Shown: piece by piece, positions 25,289 through 33,796 of the stretch
Position numbering within the stretch: the first letter of the stretch is position 1
Layout of the letters: the number at the start of each line of letters is the position of its first letter
Origin: Pelobacter propionicus DSM 2379
GTDB taxonomy: Bacteria; Desulfobacterota; Desulfuromonadia; Geobacterales; Pseudopelobacteraceae
DNA length: 64,000 nt
Assembly (NCBI RefSeq): GCF_000015045.1
Contig: NC_008609.1
Location: 3,771,501 to 3,835,500, forward strand
Direction: 5' to 3'
Made by a program: the position numbers and the translations under genes
The notes under the pieces: generated by a model
What the model saw: only the letters and a program-made list of their open reading frames with translations
Database searches by the model: none
What the model was told of the DNA's origin: nothing

Positions 25289-26068
25289 ATGAGTCTCACA
25301 TCAGCAATGCTGACCGGTGTAACCGGTCTTCTGGCCAACGCGGAAGACATCAACGTTATCGGCAATAACCTTGCCAACGTCAACACCGTTGGTTTCAAGG
25401 GCAGCCGTACGCTGTTTTCCGATCTGCTGTCCACTAACATTGGTAACGACTCCCAGATCGGTCGCGGCACGCAGATTCAAAAGGTTGACAATATCATCAG
25501 CCAGAGTTCATTTGATACGACGGAAATCACCTCTGACCTGGCAATCCAGGGATCGTCTTTTTTCCTGCTTGAATCTACTACCGGTTCACGATACGTAACC
25601 AGGGCCGGAGCGTTTCGAATGAATGAAGATGGGTATCTCGTAAATCCCGACGGTTATTTCGTCCTTGACGAAGCTGGGGCCAGAATACTACTGGACCCCG
25701 CCGGTACCACCATAACGAGCATAGATTCTGAAGGTGAAATCACCTATGTCGATTCTGCCAATGCTACACAAACCTATGGCACCAAAATTGGCGTAGCAAC
25801 GATTCCGAACGTCGGAGCTCTGCAAAAGGCAGGCGGCACCCTCTATGATGTGGCTGCCTCGGTTGCGGCTGGCAGCGGGGCAATCACCCCTTCAGCTGCT
25901 GACGGCGTTGTCAACAAGATCTATTCCAACTCTCTGGAGGCAAGCAATGTGGACATGGCATCCCAGTTTGTCAGGTTGATCCAGACTCAGCAGGCGTATA
26001 CCGCCAATTCCAAGACTATTACCACGGCGGATGAGATGACCGATGTGGTTTTGAACCTGATCCGTTAA
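25289..26068 (+). CDS. flgE: Flagellar hook protein, short form
   Basis: This 259-residue axial protein of the FlgE/F/G family has the N-terminal NVIGNNLANVNTVGFKGSR block and the C-terminal SNVDMASQFVRLIQTQQAYT and ADEMTDVVLNLIR helix. Position after flgD and the TIGR02530 gene marks it as the hook subunit. It is much shorter than the 400-residue enterobacterial FlgE but close in length to the Bacillus hook protein (about 264), so the surface-exposed D2 region is reduced. flgF and flgG proper are at 36892 and 37677. AGGAGG precedes the start, and a terminator follows. Confidence 0.85.
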   Translation: MSLTSAMLTGVTGLLANAEDINVIGNNLANVNTVGFKGSRTLFSDLLSTNIGNDSQIGRGTQIQKVDNIISQSSFDTTEITSDLAIQGSSFFLLESTTGSRYVTRAGAFRMNEDGYLVNPDGYFVLDEAGARILLDPAGTTITSIDSEGEITYVDSANATQTYGTKIGVATIPNVGALQKAGGTLYDVAASVAAGSGAITPSAADGVVNKIYSNSLEASNVDMASQFVRLIQTQQAYTANSKTITTADEMTDVVLNLIR

Positions 26069-26092
26069 TCCGACCATATACTGTCCGTATAA

Positions 26093-26123
26093 GGCCTCCG
26101 GTGCTCTCGATGCCCCGGAGGCC
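26093..26123 (+). terminator. Hairpin terminator after flgE
   Basis: GGCCTCCGG and CCGGAGGCC form a 9-bp perfect stem with a 13-base loop, followed by TTCATTCTC. The T tract is weak, so partial read-through into fliL is likely. No promoter for fliL was recognised in the following 100 bp; an AAAACGA-N5-TCGTTTT repeat lies at 26151-26169. Confidence 0.65.
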
Positions 26124-26222
26124 TTCATTCTCAATGTTTAATTGATTGCAAAAACGAAAAAATCGTTTTAAATAGTAACAAGCCAATTCATTGATTTTAT
26201 TACTCAACCATGGAGGACCCAC

Positions 26223-26756
26223 ATGGCCAAGGACGAGCAGGAATCCGCGGAAGTTGAAGGTGGCAGCAACAAGAAAAAGATGTTCATCATTATCGGCGCT
26301 GCCGTGGCCGCGGTCGTTATCCTTGGTGTCGTGGCGTTCATGCTGATGGGTAAGGGTGGCAGCGACGAGAAAGGCAAGGAAGGCGAGGCCAAGACCGAGG
26401 CCAAGGCCGAGGGAGGACATGGGGGGGAGACAACCGCGGGAAAAGAAGGGGCCGCGGCGGCCAACATTTATCCCCTGGAGCCGTTCATCGTCAATATCTA
26501 CGATGGACAGGAACTGCGATATCTGAAGGTAAAGGTTGAAATGGAAATGGCCGGTTCGACCAAGGGCGATTTGGACGCTCGACTGGCCCCGATGCGAGAC
26601 ACCATACTGGTTCTGCTGAGCTCGAAGACTTTGCAAGATCTCCAGGATCTTCAGGGCAAGAACCAGCTCAAGGATGAAATTCTGGTGTCGGTGAACAAGA
26701 TTATTACGCCTGCCAGGATAACCAAGGTCTATTTTACCGACTTTGTCGTCCAGTAG
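26223..26756 (+). CDS. fliL: Flagellar basal body-associated protein FliL
   Basis: A 177-residue single-pass inner-membrane protein next to the stator that supports motor torque. It has a short cytoplasmic start, a membrane helix at about residues 20-42, a Lys/Glu/Gly-rich linker (45-80), and the conserved periplasmic domain beginning YPLEPFIVNIYD and ending ITKVYFTDFVVQ. GGAGGA precedes the ATG. It leads the switch and export-gate genes fliM-flhB. Confidence 0.94.
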   Translation: MAKDEQESAEVEGGSNKKKMFIIIGAAVAAVVILGVVAFMLMGKGGSDEKGKEGEAKTEAKAEGGHGGETTAGKEGAAAANIYPLEPFIVNIYDGQELRYLKVKVEMEMAGSTKGDLDARLAPMRDTILVLLSSKTLQDLQDLQGKNQLKDEILVSVNKIITPARITKVYFTDFVVQ

Positions 26757-26774
26757 GGTATCTTGCGAACCGGA

Positions 26775-27752
26775 ATGGAAAAAATTCTTTCAAAAGCCGA
26801 AATTGAAGCACTTCTCAATGCCGTGTTCGAAGGTCGTATTGAGCCTGAGAGAGAACTGGCCAAAGCCGAGGGGAGCGTAGTCACCTATGACCTCTTCAAC
26901 ACCGAGGCCCATAAGGGCTTTGTCCCCAATCTCGACATCATATATGACAGCTTCATCCGCTATAACCGAGTCAGCCTCTCCAATCGACTGCGCAAGGTTG
27001 TTGAAATTAAAAAAATCGGCGCCCGCTCCTATAAGTTCGACGATTTTATTCAAACGCTTCCCTCTCCGGTTTGCATGGCTATTTTCAAGATCGAGCCTCT
27101 CAAGGGAGCTGCTCTGATCTCCTTTGACAGTACGCTTGTGCTTTCGCTTGTGGACAGTCTTCTGGGAGGTACCGGCACAAGCAAGGTCTCCATGGCAAAC
27201 CGTATGTTTACCTCCATAGAACTGCGTCTGGTGGAGAAGATCGTTGCGGACATTCTGCAGGATCTGGAAAAGGCCTGGGCGCCGCTCTATGCTACACACA
27301 TGAACCTGCTGCGCATGGAGATGAACCCTCGCCTAATCAATATCGTCCCGCCTGAATACCAGATCGTGACCATGTCGCTCAAGATTCAGATCGAAGACAT
27401 ATCGGGTAATATGGTCTTTGCCGTCCCCTACATGACAATTGAGCCGATTCGTGACAAGCTCAAAGCGGGGATGCAGTTTGATCTTATGGCTATCGACCCT
27501 CAGTGGTCTTCCCGCCTGTCATCCGGTCTCATGGAGGCTCCGCTTGAGATTGTCGTCGAGATGGGTAATGCCAATATAACACTCGGTGAGCTTCTTGATC
27601 TAGCAGCCGGAGATACGATCATGCTCGATAAACCCTGTTCCAGTGAGTTGCTCGTAAAAGTGGAAGGGACAACTAAGTATTTTGCCATTCCCGGCATTCG
27701 TCATGGAAACAGGGCGATACAAATAACTGCGATAGGGGGCAGTGGTGAGTGA
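26775..27752 (+). CDS. fliM: Flagellar motor switch protein FliM
   Basis: A 325-residue C-ring protein that binds CheY-P and passes the signal to FliG. The N-terminal ILSKAEIEALLNAV segment is the CheY-P binding type, the middle domain is CheC-like (SLVDSLLGG and LRLVEKIVADIL), and the C-terminal domain matches FliN (EAPLEIVVEMG, ITLGELLDLAAGDTIML). MEKILSKAEI is the usual start but has a weak ribosome binding site. An in-frame TTG at 26763 with AGGG upstream is an alternative, adding four residues. It overlaps fliN by eight bases. Confidence 0.94.
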   Translation: MEKILSKAEIEALLNAVFEGRIEPERELAKAEGSVVTYDLFNTEAHKGFVPNLDIIYDSFIRYNRVSLSNRLRKVVEIKKIGARSYKFDDFIQTLPSPVCMAIFKIEPLKGAALISFDSTLVLSLVDSLLGGTGTSKVSMANRMFTSIELRLVEKIVADILQDLEKAWAPLYATHMNLLRMEMNPRLINIVPPEYQIVTMSLKIQIEDISGNMVFAVPYMTIEPIRDKLKAGMQFDLMAIDPQWSSRLSSGLMEAPLEIVVEMGNANITLGELLDLAAGDTIMLDKPCSSELLVKVEGTTKYFAIPGIRHGNRAIQITAIGGSGE

Positions 27753-28044
27753 TAAGCCTGAATCAAACGAGACGGAAATAGACAGAAAGAACCTCGACTT
27801 CATTCTTGACATCCCCCTTCAGGTCACTGTTGAACTGGGAAGAACTAAGTTACTGGTCAAGGACATACTGCAGTTGAATCAGGGGGCTGTTGTTGAACTC
27901 ACCAAGCTTGCCGGCGAACCGCTGGACATCTTTGTAAACTCTAAGCTGGTTGCCCGTGGCGAGGCAGTGGTAGTAAACGAAAAATTTGGTGTGCGCCTGG
28001 TCGACATCGTCAGCCCCAACGAGCGGGTGGAGAAGATTTTGTGA
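27745..28044 (+). CDS. fliN: Flagellar motor switch protein FliN
   Basis: This 99-residue C-ring protein forms the lower ring with FliM. The SpoA-type domain is clear: ILDIPLQVTVELGRTKLLV, LQLNQGAVVELTKLAGEPLDI and the end GVRLVDIVSPNERVEKI. Two adjacent GTG codons could serve as start; I use the one at 27745, five bases after GGGGG. It overlaps both fliM and fliO, so translation is coupled through all three. Confidence 0.95.
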   Translation: MSDKPESNETEIDRKNLDFILDIPLQVTVELGRTKLLVKDILQLNQGAVVELTKLAGEPLDIFVNSKLVARGEAVVVNEKFGVRLVDIVSPNERVEKIL

Positions 28045-28466
28045 AAAGAGCGGTCATCGCGCTGCTCCTCACCCTTCCCTCATATGCCTGTGCCGCTGGA
28101 GTTCCCGGCCAGGAGTACAGCTTTCTCTCCAGTTTTATTCAAATGTTAGCGGCTCTATCCATCGTGATCGGGCTGATTCTGATAACCAGACATTTTTCCG
28201 AAAAACTGCTGAAAGGTGCAGATGCCAATAGATGTGCTTCGAGGCACATTCGCCTGGTGGAGACACGCGCCATTGCGCCCAAAAAGGCACTTGTTCTCAT
28301 AGAGGTTGGGGGCGAATATCTCCTGCTGGCCAGTACGGAAAGCGGACTGAGCCTGCTGAAGCAGGTAGAGGTTTTTGAAGAAATTGAGGTTCTTGAGGAT
28401 GACGGTCGTAGGCGGCCGGAGTTGTTCGGACTATTTCGCAAAAGCGTGGAAAAACGGAGAAACTGA
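28041..28466 (+). CDS. fliO: Flagellar biosynthetic protein FliO
   Basis: A 141-residue small membrane protein that helps assemble the FliP ring of the export gate. A signal-like hydrophobic start (to ACAAG near residue 19) and one membrane helix (about 32-48) precede a cytoplasmic part with the HIRLVETRAIAPKKALVLIEV block typical of FliO. The start is a GTG that overlaps the fliN stop. FliO is weakly conserved, but order fliN-fliO-fliP makes the call firm. Confidence 0.88.
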   Translation: MKRAVIALLLTLPSYACAAGVPGQEYSFLSSFIQMLAALSIVIGLILITRHFSEKLLKGADANRCASRHIRLVETRAIAPKKALVLIEVGGEYLLLASTESGLSLLKQVEVFEEIEVLEDDGRRRPELFGLFRKSVEKRRN

Positions 28467-28467
28467 T

Positions 28468-29241
28468 ATGTTACCGGGCCTGTCCGTTTCCAGGTGGATA
28501 CACATTCTAACGCTTTCCCTGCTATCCTTGGCATTGGCGTCAGGTCTGGCTTACGCGGAACCGGCAACACTCCCCTCCCTATCCATCGGTGTAGGAACGG
28601 CCACCAAGCCGGGGGAATTTACCACAACGATCCAGATTTTTTTCCTGCTCACCATCCTTTCGCTTGCTCCCGGATTATTAATCATGACCACGGCGTTTAC
28701 CCGTATCGTGGTGGTATTATCCTTTTTACGCACAGCCATGGGAACACAGGGGGCTCCATCAAATCAGGTTATCCTGGGTCTTTCCATGTTTTTAACCTTC
28801 TTTATCATGAGTCCGGTATGGCAGCAGATCAACAACGAGGCATACCAACCCTGGAAGGCGCAACAGATATCCCAGACAATCGCCATTGATCGGGCGATTA
28901 TGCCGGTGAGACGTTTCATGCTTTCCCAGACCAGAGAGAAGGATCTGGCACTGTTTGTAAGCCTCTCCAATCTACCTCGTCCAAAAAACGCAAATGATAT
29001 TCCTACATTAACCATTATTCCCGCATTCATGATATCCGAACTCCGCACCGCTTTTCAGATCGGGTTTCTTATCTATATTCCCTTTATCGTGGTCGACATG
29101 GTAGTTGCGTCGGTGCTCATGTCCATGGGTATGATGATGCTCCCGCCAGTCATGATTTCGCTTCCATTCAAGATTCTTCTGTTTGTTCTTGTGGATGGCT
29201 GGGGGCTGGTAATAAGCTCCCTGGTCAAGAGTTTTGGATAA
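28468..29241 (+). CDS. fliP: Flagellar export gate protein FliP
   Basis: A 257-residue integral membrane protein, the main subunit of the FliP5Q4R1 export channel. It has a cleavable signal peptide (to about residue 30, ending GLAYA), then membrane helices with the hallmark TTAFTRIVVVLSFLRTAMGT and the C-terminal LPFKILLFVLVDGWGLV. It starts one base after the fliO stop. An earlier in-frame start inside fliO would not give the family N-terminus. The length is normal. Confidence 0.96.
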   Translation: MLPGLSVSRWIHILTLSLLSLALASGLAYAEPATLPSLSIGVGTATKPGEFTTTIQIFFLLTILSLAPGLLIMTTAFTRIVVVLSFLRTAMGTQGAPSNQVILGLSMFLTFFIMSPVWQQINNEAYQPWKAQQISQTIAIDRAIMPVRRFMLSQTREKDLALFVSLSNLPRPKNANDIPTLTIIPAFMISELRTAFQIGFLIYIPFIVVDMVVASVLMSMGMMMLPPVMISLPFKILLFVLVDGWGLVISSLVKSFG

Positions 29242-29304
29242 TTCGCGCATTCTGGCTGCGTTTGAAATGCAGCCGCTGGCGACGAGCCGATCCGAGGTTA
29301 TGCC

Positions 29305-29574
29305 ATGACACCCGAACTGGTAATCCAGCTAGCCCGACGCAGTTTTGAGGCGACTCTCCTCTTATCAGCCCCCCTGCTGATCTTTAGTTTGGCGGTCGGC
29401 CTTCTCATCAGCATTTTTCAGGCGGTAACCTCTATCAACGAGGCCACCCTGGCGTTTGCCCCCAAAATCGTTGCCGTGATGGTTGCCATGGTCATCTTTT
29501 TTCCCTGGATGATGACCTATATGTGCGACTTCACCCGCGAAATCTATTCCTTCATCTCCATCATGAGGCGCTGA
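29305..29574 (+). CDS. fliQ: Flagellar export gate protein FliQ
   Basis: This 89-residue protein has two transmembrane helices, at about 16-40 and 50-75, and is part of the export channel. LLISIFQAVTSINEATLAFAPKI, here spanning residues 34-56, is the signature region (FQAVTSINEATL). Length and position between fliP and fliR are as expected. Confidence 0.96.
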   Translation: MTPELVIQLARRSFEATLLLSAPLLIFSLAVGLLISIFQAVTSINEATLAFAPKIVAVMVAMVIFFPWMMTYMCDFTREIYSFISIMRR

Positions 29575-29578
29575 CCCC

Positions 29579-30373
29579 ATGTTTCCTCTGCTCCCCTTCC
29601 CTTCCCAGCGGGAGATCATTCTCTTTGCGCTCGTGCTTGGCAGGATGGCGGGGATGTTCAGCGCGTTACCGGTATTCGGCGGCAAGCGACTGCCGCTGCA
29701 GATCAGGGTCGTCGCCGTGATGGCGATGAGCCTGATCTGTTTTCCCCTTTTGAACGTGAATGCACCCAATATACCCGACGACACTATCTCCCTGGCGTTG
29801 CTGGCGCTTCGTGAAGTCATGATTGGCATTACCCTCTCCTTTGTGACCCAGATCATCTTCTCAGCAGTTGAATTCAGCGGGCAAATCATAGGCATGCAAA
29901 TGGGATTCACCATGGCGGCGATAATGGACCCGACCCACGGCACCCAGAGCCAGGTCATGTCGGTAATGCAAAGTCTTCTGGCCACGCTGATGTTTCTCTG
30001 CATGAGCATTCACCACCTGTTCATTCGGGCCATTGTTGACAGCTTTCACATAATTCCCCTTGGCGTCTGGCATCTCAACGGAGAAATAATAACCTTCCTC
30101 ACCAGGGCAACCGCTGATGTTTTCGTTCTCGGTGTTCGACTGGCAGCTCCGGTAATGGTTGCACTGCTGCTCACCAGCGTGACGCTCGGCATCATGGCTC
30201 GCTCTTTCCCCCAGATGAATGTCTTCATGATCAGCTTTCCACTCAATATCGGAATTGGATTTATCATTCTTGGTGCGACACTGCCTATGTTCTTCCATGT
30301 TCTCGAGGTGTCGTTCGGTTCCGTCAAGGAGCAGATTGATACAATATTCCGATTAATGGCAAAGGGGGGATGA
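29579..30373 (+). CDS. fliR: Flagellar export gate protein FliR
   Basis: A 264-residue polytopic membrane protein, the single-copy subunit of the export channel. It has about six hydrophobic segments; GRMAGMFSALPVFGGKRLP and the GQIIGMQMGFTMAAIMDP block are diagnostic, as is the PQMNVFMISFPLNIGIG end region. It starts four bases after fliQ. The flhB reading frame opens directly after its stop. Confidence 0.96.
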   Translation: MFPLLPFPSQREIILFALVLGRMAGMFSALPVFGGKRLPLQIRVVAVMAMSLICFPLLNVNAPNIPDDTISLALLALREVMIGITLSFVTQIIFSAVEFSGQIIGMQMGFTMAAIMDPTHGTQSQVMSVMQSLLATLMFLCMSIHHLFIRAIVDSFHIIPLGVWHLNGEIITFLTRATADVFVLGVRLAAPVMVALLLTSVTLGIMARSFPQMNVFMISFPLNIGIGFIILGATLPMFFHVLEVSFGSVKEQIDTIFRLMAKGG

Positions 30374-30376
30374 TTC

Positions 30377-31447
30377 CTGAGCCAGGACGCAGACAAGCAT
30401 TCCAAAACAGAGCAACCCACTGCAAAAAAACTCGAGAAATCGCGGGAAAAGGGTTCCCCGCCCACCAGTATCATGATGACCTCCACCTTTACCCTGATGG
30501 TTGGCATGATCTGTCTGTACGTATTCGGCAGCTTCATGATGAGCAGCATTGAAAGGCAAAGCGAAGAGATCCTGGAAGGGGTGGGCAGCTTCGAACTGAC
30601 CGAGGGGAATGTATATCTGCTTGTCCTGAAGCTGTTCTTTCTCATACTGGTTGTGCTTGCTCCCCTGGTTGTAACGGTCATGCTGACCTCGATTGCCTCC
30701 CATGTGATTCAGGATGGAGGAAGGTTCGAATTCCAGTGGCAACGCGTGACATTTGACATTACCAAGCTAAACCCCCTCAACGGATTCAAGCGGCTGTTCA
30801 ACAAAACCGCCCTTGTCGAGATCCTGAAATCCTTTCTCAAATTAGTGGTAATCGGCTGGATCGCTTATCGTGTGCTCAAAGACGAGGTCCAGAATATCGC
30901 CCTGCTGGCAGATGCGGACATGGTTGGCATACTTGCCTACATGGGGCGCGTTGCATTCAAGATAGTTGTGCACACATGTGGAATCATGCTCATTATTTCC
31001 ATTCTCGACCTGATGTACGTCAAATGGAACTATCTTGACGGGCTCAAAATGACCAAACAGGAGGTCAAGGATGAGCACAAGGAACAGGAAAATCCCGAGA
31101 TAAAGGGACAGATCAAGAAAATGCAGTATCAGGCAGCCAAACGACGCATGACTAAAATCATCCCCACGGCCGACGTTGTCATCACCAACCCGACCCACTA
31201 TGCCATTGCGCTAAAATATGACCGCCAGCGAATGATTGCTCCCGTGGTGGTGGCCAAGGGGGTAGATATCATGGCCCAGGCAATCAAGAAAATCGCGCAG
31301 GAGAGCAGCGTCACGCTTGTGGAAAACCGTTTCTTGGCACGGGAACTTTATGACCAGGTCGAGGAAAATGAGGCCATCCCCGAAACACTCTATGCTGCCG
31401 TTGCGGAAGTGTTGGCGTATGTGTATCGCCTCAAGGGGAAGACCTGA
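30377..31447 (+). CDS. flhB: Flagellar export switch protein FlhB, probably with a CTG start codon
   Basis: A 356-residue export-gate protein with four membrane helices and a cytoplasmic tail that self-cleaves at NPTH (Asn271-His274) to switch substrate class. The first in-frame ATG is at 30473, but starting there would remove the conserved cytoplasmic N-terminus. That N-terminus is encoded in frame from a CTG at 30377 (SQDADKHSKTEQPTAKKLEK), eight bases after AAGGGGGGA. Between the fliR stop and this point there is no ATG, GTG or TTG in frame. The family nearly always begins with a KTEQPTxKKLE-type motif, so CTG is the most economical start. The tail carries APVVVAKG and IPETLYAAVAEVL, which recur in the stand-alone protein at 8874. 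Confidence 0.9.
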   Translation: MSQDADKHSKTEQPTAKKLEKSREKGSPPTSIMMTSTFTLMVGMICLYVFGSFMMSSIERQSEEILEGVGSFELTEGNVYLLVLKLFFLILVVLAPLVVTVMLTSIASHVIQDGGRFEFQWQRVTFDITKLNPLNGFKRLFNKTALVEILKSFLKLVVIGWIAYRVLKDEVQNIALLADADMVGILAYMGRVAFKIVVHTCGIMLIISILDLMYVKWNYLDGLKMTKQEVKDEHKEQENPEIKGQIKKMQYQAAKRRMTKIIPTADVVITNPTHYAIALKYDRQRMIAPVVVAKGVDIMAQAIKKIAQESSVTLVENRFLARELYDQVEENEAIPETLYAAVAEVLAYVYRLKGKT

Positions 31448-31517
31448 GTAGGAACCCTGGTCGCCAAAAGGCATATAACGTGAAAACAATAGGCATGCCT
31501 CCCCACGGGTCAAAGCA

Positions 31518-31553
31518 TTGACAGAATTCAATTCATTGACAGCTTCTTCTGTC
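31518..31553. promoter_or_regulatory. Repeats upstream of the flhA sigma-54 promoter (candidate activator sites)
   Basis: CATTGACAG occurs twice, 18 bp apart, and the second copy forms GACAG-CTTCTT-CTGTC. These lie 95-130 bp upstream of the -24 element. TCTGTCGG here also occurs upstream of flgB, and GACAG-N6-CTGTC also precedes fliK. Confidence 0.4.
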
Positions 31554-31645
31554 GGACCTCCCTGCTGAAGTACTACCTCGAACCGCAAACAGCATGAAGG
31601 TGGCACACTTGGGGAGGCTCCCTGCTACGTTTTACGACAAGGCAA

Positions 31646-31663
31646 GCGGCACAATTATTGCGT
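31646..31663 (+). promoter_or_regulatory. Sigma-54 promoter of flhA
   Basis: GCGGCACAATTATTGCGT has GG at 31648-31649 and GC at 31660-31661 with exact N10, and GGCAC as in the consensus. Transcription is expected near 31673, 36 bases before the flhA start. It lies in the 261-bp gap after flhB, so flhA-flhF-flhG-fliA can be a separate unit. Confidence 0.85.
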
Positions 31664-31708
31664 ATCAGCTAAAAACATCAGATCAACATTTTTGGAATGG
31701 GAACATCA

Positions 31709-33796
31709 ATGTCAAACAGTACCGTCAAAGCAATAGAATCGAGCGGATTTCGGAAGAATTCCGACATCTATGTGGCTATTGCCCTGATCGGTGTTCTGTC
31801 GCTGATGATCATCCCGCTCCCCTCCTTTCTGCTGGATGTTTTTCTGGCAGCCAACATCACCATTGCCCTCTGCATCCTGCTGGTCTGCCTCTATACCACC
31901 CACCCGCTGGATTTTTCCGTTTTCCCTTCGGTTCTGCTGGTCACGACACTCTTTCGCCTGGCGCTGAATATCGCCTCCACACGCCTGATCCTCTTGCACG
32001 GAAGTGAGGGTGTAGAGGCGGCCGGAGCGGTCATCAAAGCGTTTGGTCAGTTTGTCGTCGGCGGCAACTATGTTGTCGGAGCCGTTATTTTTCTGATTCT
32101 GGTAATCATAAATTTTGTGGTTATCACGAAGGGTGCCGGACGGGTTGCCGAGGTTACCGCCCGTTTTACGCTGGATGCCATGCCGGGCAAACAGATGGCC
32201 ATCGATGCCGATCTTTCGGCCGGCCTGATCACCGAGAAGGACGCCAGGTCACGCCGCCTCAAGATCTCCCGGGAGGCCGACTTCTACGGCTCCATGGACG
32301 GCGCCAGCAAGTTTGTGCGCGGCGACGCCATTGCCGGCATCCTTATCGTCATGGTCAATATCTTCGGCGGCCTGATCATCGGAATCTTTCAGCAGGGGAT
32401 GCCGATTCAGGACGCCCTCACCAACTATACCCTGCTGACCATCGGAGAGGGCCTGGTTGCCCAAATTCCCGCATTGATTATCTCCACAGCTGCGGGCATC
32501 ATCGTAACCCGCTCTGCCGACGAGGACAATTTTGGTAATGAAATAACAGGGCAGTTCCTGAACTACCCCAAGGCCTTCTATGTTTCCTCAGGGGTACTGT
32601 TTCTGTTTGCGCTGATTCCCGGTCTGCCTCACTTTGCCTTTTTGCTGCTTTCGGGAACAACGTATCTGGCCGGCAAAATGGCTCGCGAGAAGACGCAGGT
32701 CATAGAGGAGATGGCTGCCTTGCCAGCAACTGCTGAGGGCGAGGAGGGTATTGATCAGGCATCGGTCATTCGCCCCCTGGACGTGCTGGAACTTGAAGTC
32801 GGCTATGGCCTTGTACCCATGGTTGACGCCTCCCAGGATGGTGAGCTCTTGGAACGCATTCGCTCCATCCGGCGTCAGTACGCCCAGAAACTTGGGTTTG
32901 TGGTGCCTCCCATCCATATCCATGACAATCTGCAGCTCAAGCCGTACGAGTATAACCTGCTTATCCGCGGCGCACGGGTTGGCGGCAGCGAACTTACCGG
33001 CCAGTATCTGGCAATGGACTCCGGGGCTGTTACCGGCTCTATCGAAGGGGTCAGCACAACTGAACCGGTTTTCGGGCTTCCCTCGGTCTGGATCAGCTCC
33101 GAAGGGCGTGATGACGCTCAGTTCAAAGGGTATACCGTTGTTGACAGCACAACGGTGGTGGCTACACATATCAGCGAAATCGTGAAACGACATGCCCATG
33201 AGCTTGTTGGACGCCAGGAGCTGCAACAATTGCTGGACAACCTTGCGGTTACGGCTCCCAAAGTCGTGGACGAACTCATCCCCAACCAGCTTAACCTGGG
33301 CACGGTGCTGCGTGTGGTCAAGAACCTGCTGAAGGAGGGCGTTTCGATCCGAGATATGCGCACCATACTGGAGACACTGGCTGACTATGCTACGCTGACC
33401 AAGGATCCCGACGTGCTGAGCGAGTTCGTTCGCCAAGGTTTGGGCCGCTTCATTGTCGATCAGTACAAACTTGACGACAACATGCTCTGCCTGGTTACCC
33501 TGAACAGGGATGTGGAGGACATCATCGCCGAGGCGATCCAACCTTCGGATCAGGGTGGTTTTCTGGCCATAGAGCCCAATACCGCCCAGATGATAATAAC
33601 CGCGATCCGCTCCATGGCGGACCGTTTTGGTCCCAGCGGTGCACAACCGGTACTGCTGGCTTCCCCGTCCATCCGCAGACACGTAAGAAAACTGATCGAA
33701 CGCTTTGTCCCACACATGGCGGTTCTCTCCCACAACGAGATTCCACAGAATATAAAAATTCAATCACTAGGGGTGGTAACCATAAATGCTGGTTAA
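31709..33796 (+). CDS. flhA: Flagellar export gate protein FlhA
   Basis: A 695-residue membrane protein that forms the nonameric export ring, receiving substrate-chaperone complexes and using the proton gradient. It has about eight membrane helices in residues 20-330, including the FHIPEP-type block GRVAEVTARFTLDAMPGKQM followed by IDADLSAGLI, and a large cytoplasmic domain with LRVVKNLLKEGVSIRDMRTI. I use the ATG at 31709 (GGGA six bases upstream); the ATG at 31697 is in frame but has no such site. It has its own sigma-54 promoter, and its end overlaps flhF. Confidence 0.95.
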   Translation: MSNSTVKAIESSGFRKNSDIYVAIALIGVLSLMIIPLPSFLLDVFLAANITIALCILLVCLYTTHPLDFSVFPSVLLVTTLFRLALNIASTRLILLHGSEGVEAAGAVIKAFGQFVVGGNYVVGAVIFLILVIINFVVITKGAGRVAEVTARFTLDAMPGKQMAIDADLSAGLITEKDARSRRLKISREADFYGSMDGASKFVRGDAIAGILIVMVNIFGGLIIGIFQQGMPIQDALTNYTLLTIGEGLVAQIPALIISTAAGIIVTRSADEDNFGNEITGQFLNYPKAFYVSSGVLFLFALIPGLPHFAFLLLSGTTYLAGKMAREKTQVIEEMAALPATAEGEEGIDQASVIRPLDVLELEVGYGLVPMVDASQDGELLERIRSIRRQYAQKLGFVVPPIHIHDNLQLKPYEYNLLIRGARVGGSELTGQYLAMDSGAVTGSIEGVSTTEPVFGLPSVWISSEGRDDAQFKGYTVVDSTTVVATHISEIVKRHAHELVGRQELQQLLDNLAVTAPKVVDELIPNQLNLGTVLRVVKNLLKEGVSIRDMRTILETLADYATLTKDPDVLSEFVRQGLGRFIVDQYKLDDNMLCLVTLNRDVEDIIAEAIQPSDQGGFLAIEPNTAQMIITAIRSMADRFGPSGAQPVLLASPSIRRHVRKLIERFVPHMAVLSHNEIPQNIKIQSLGVVTINAG

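Noticed and set aside
26101-26116. GG-N10-GC match before fliL
   Set aside because: It lies inside the terminator hairpin, and the rest of the sigma-54 consensus (TGGCAC and TTGC) is missing.
30473-31447. flhB starting at the ATG at 30473
   Set aside because: It would remove 32 in-frame residues that match the conserved FlhB N-terminus; the CTG at 30377 with a strong ribosome binding site explains the sequence better.
32588-33763. 391-codon minus-strand frame across flhA
   Set aside because: Antisense shadow; no family resemblance and no upstream signals.
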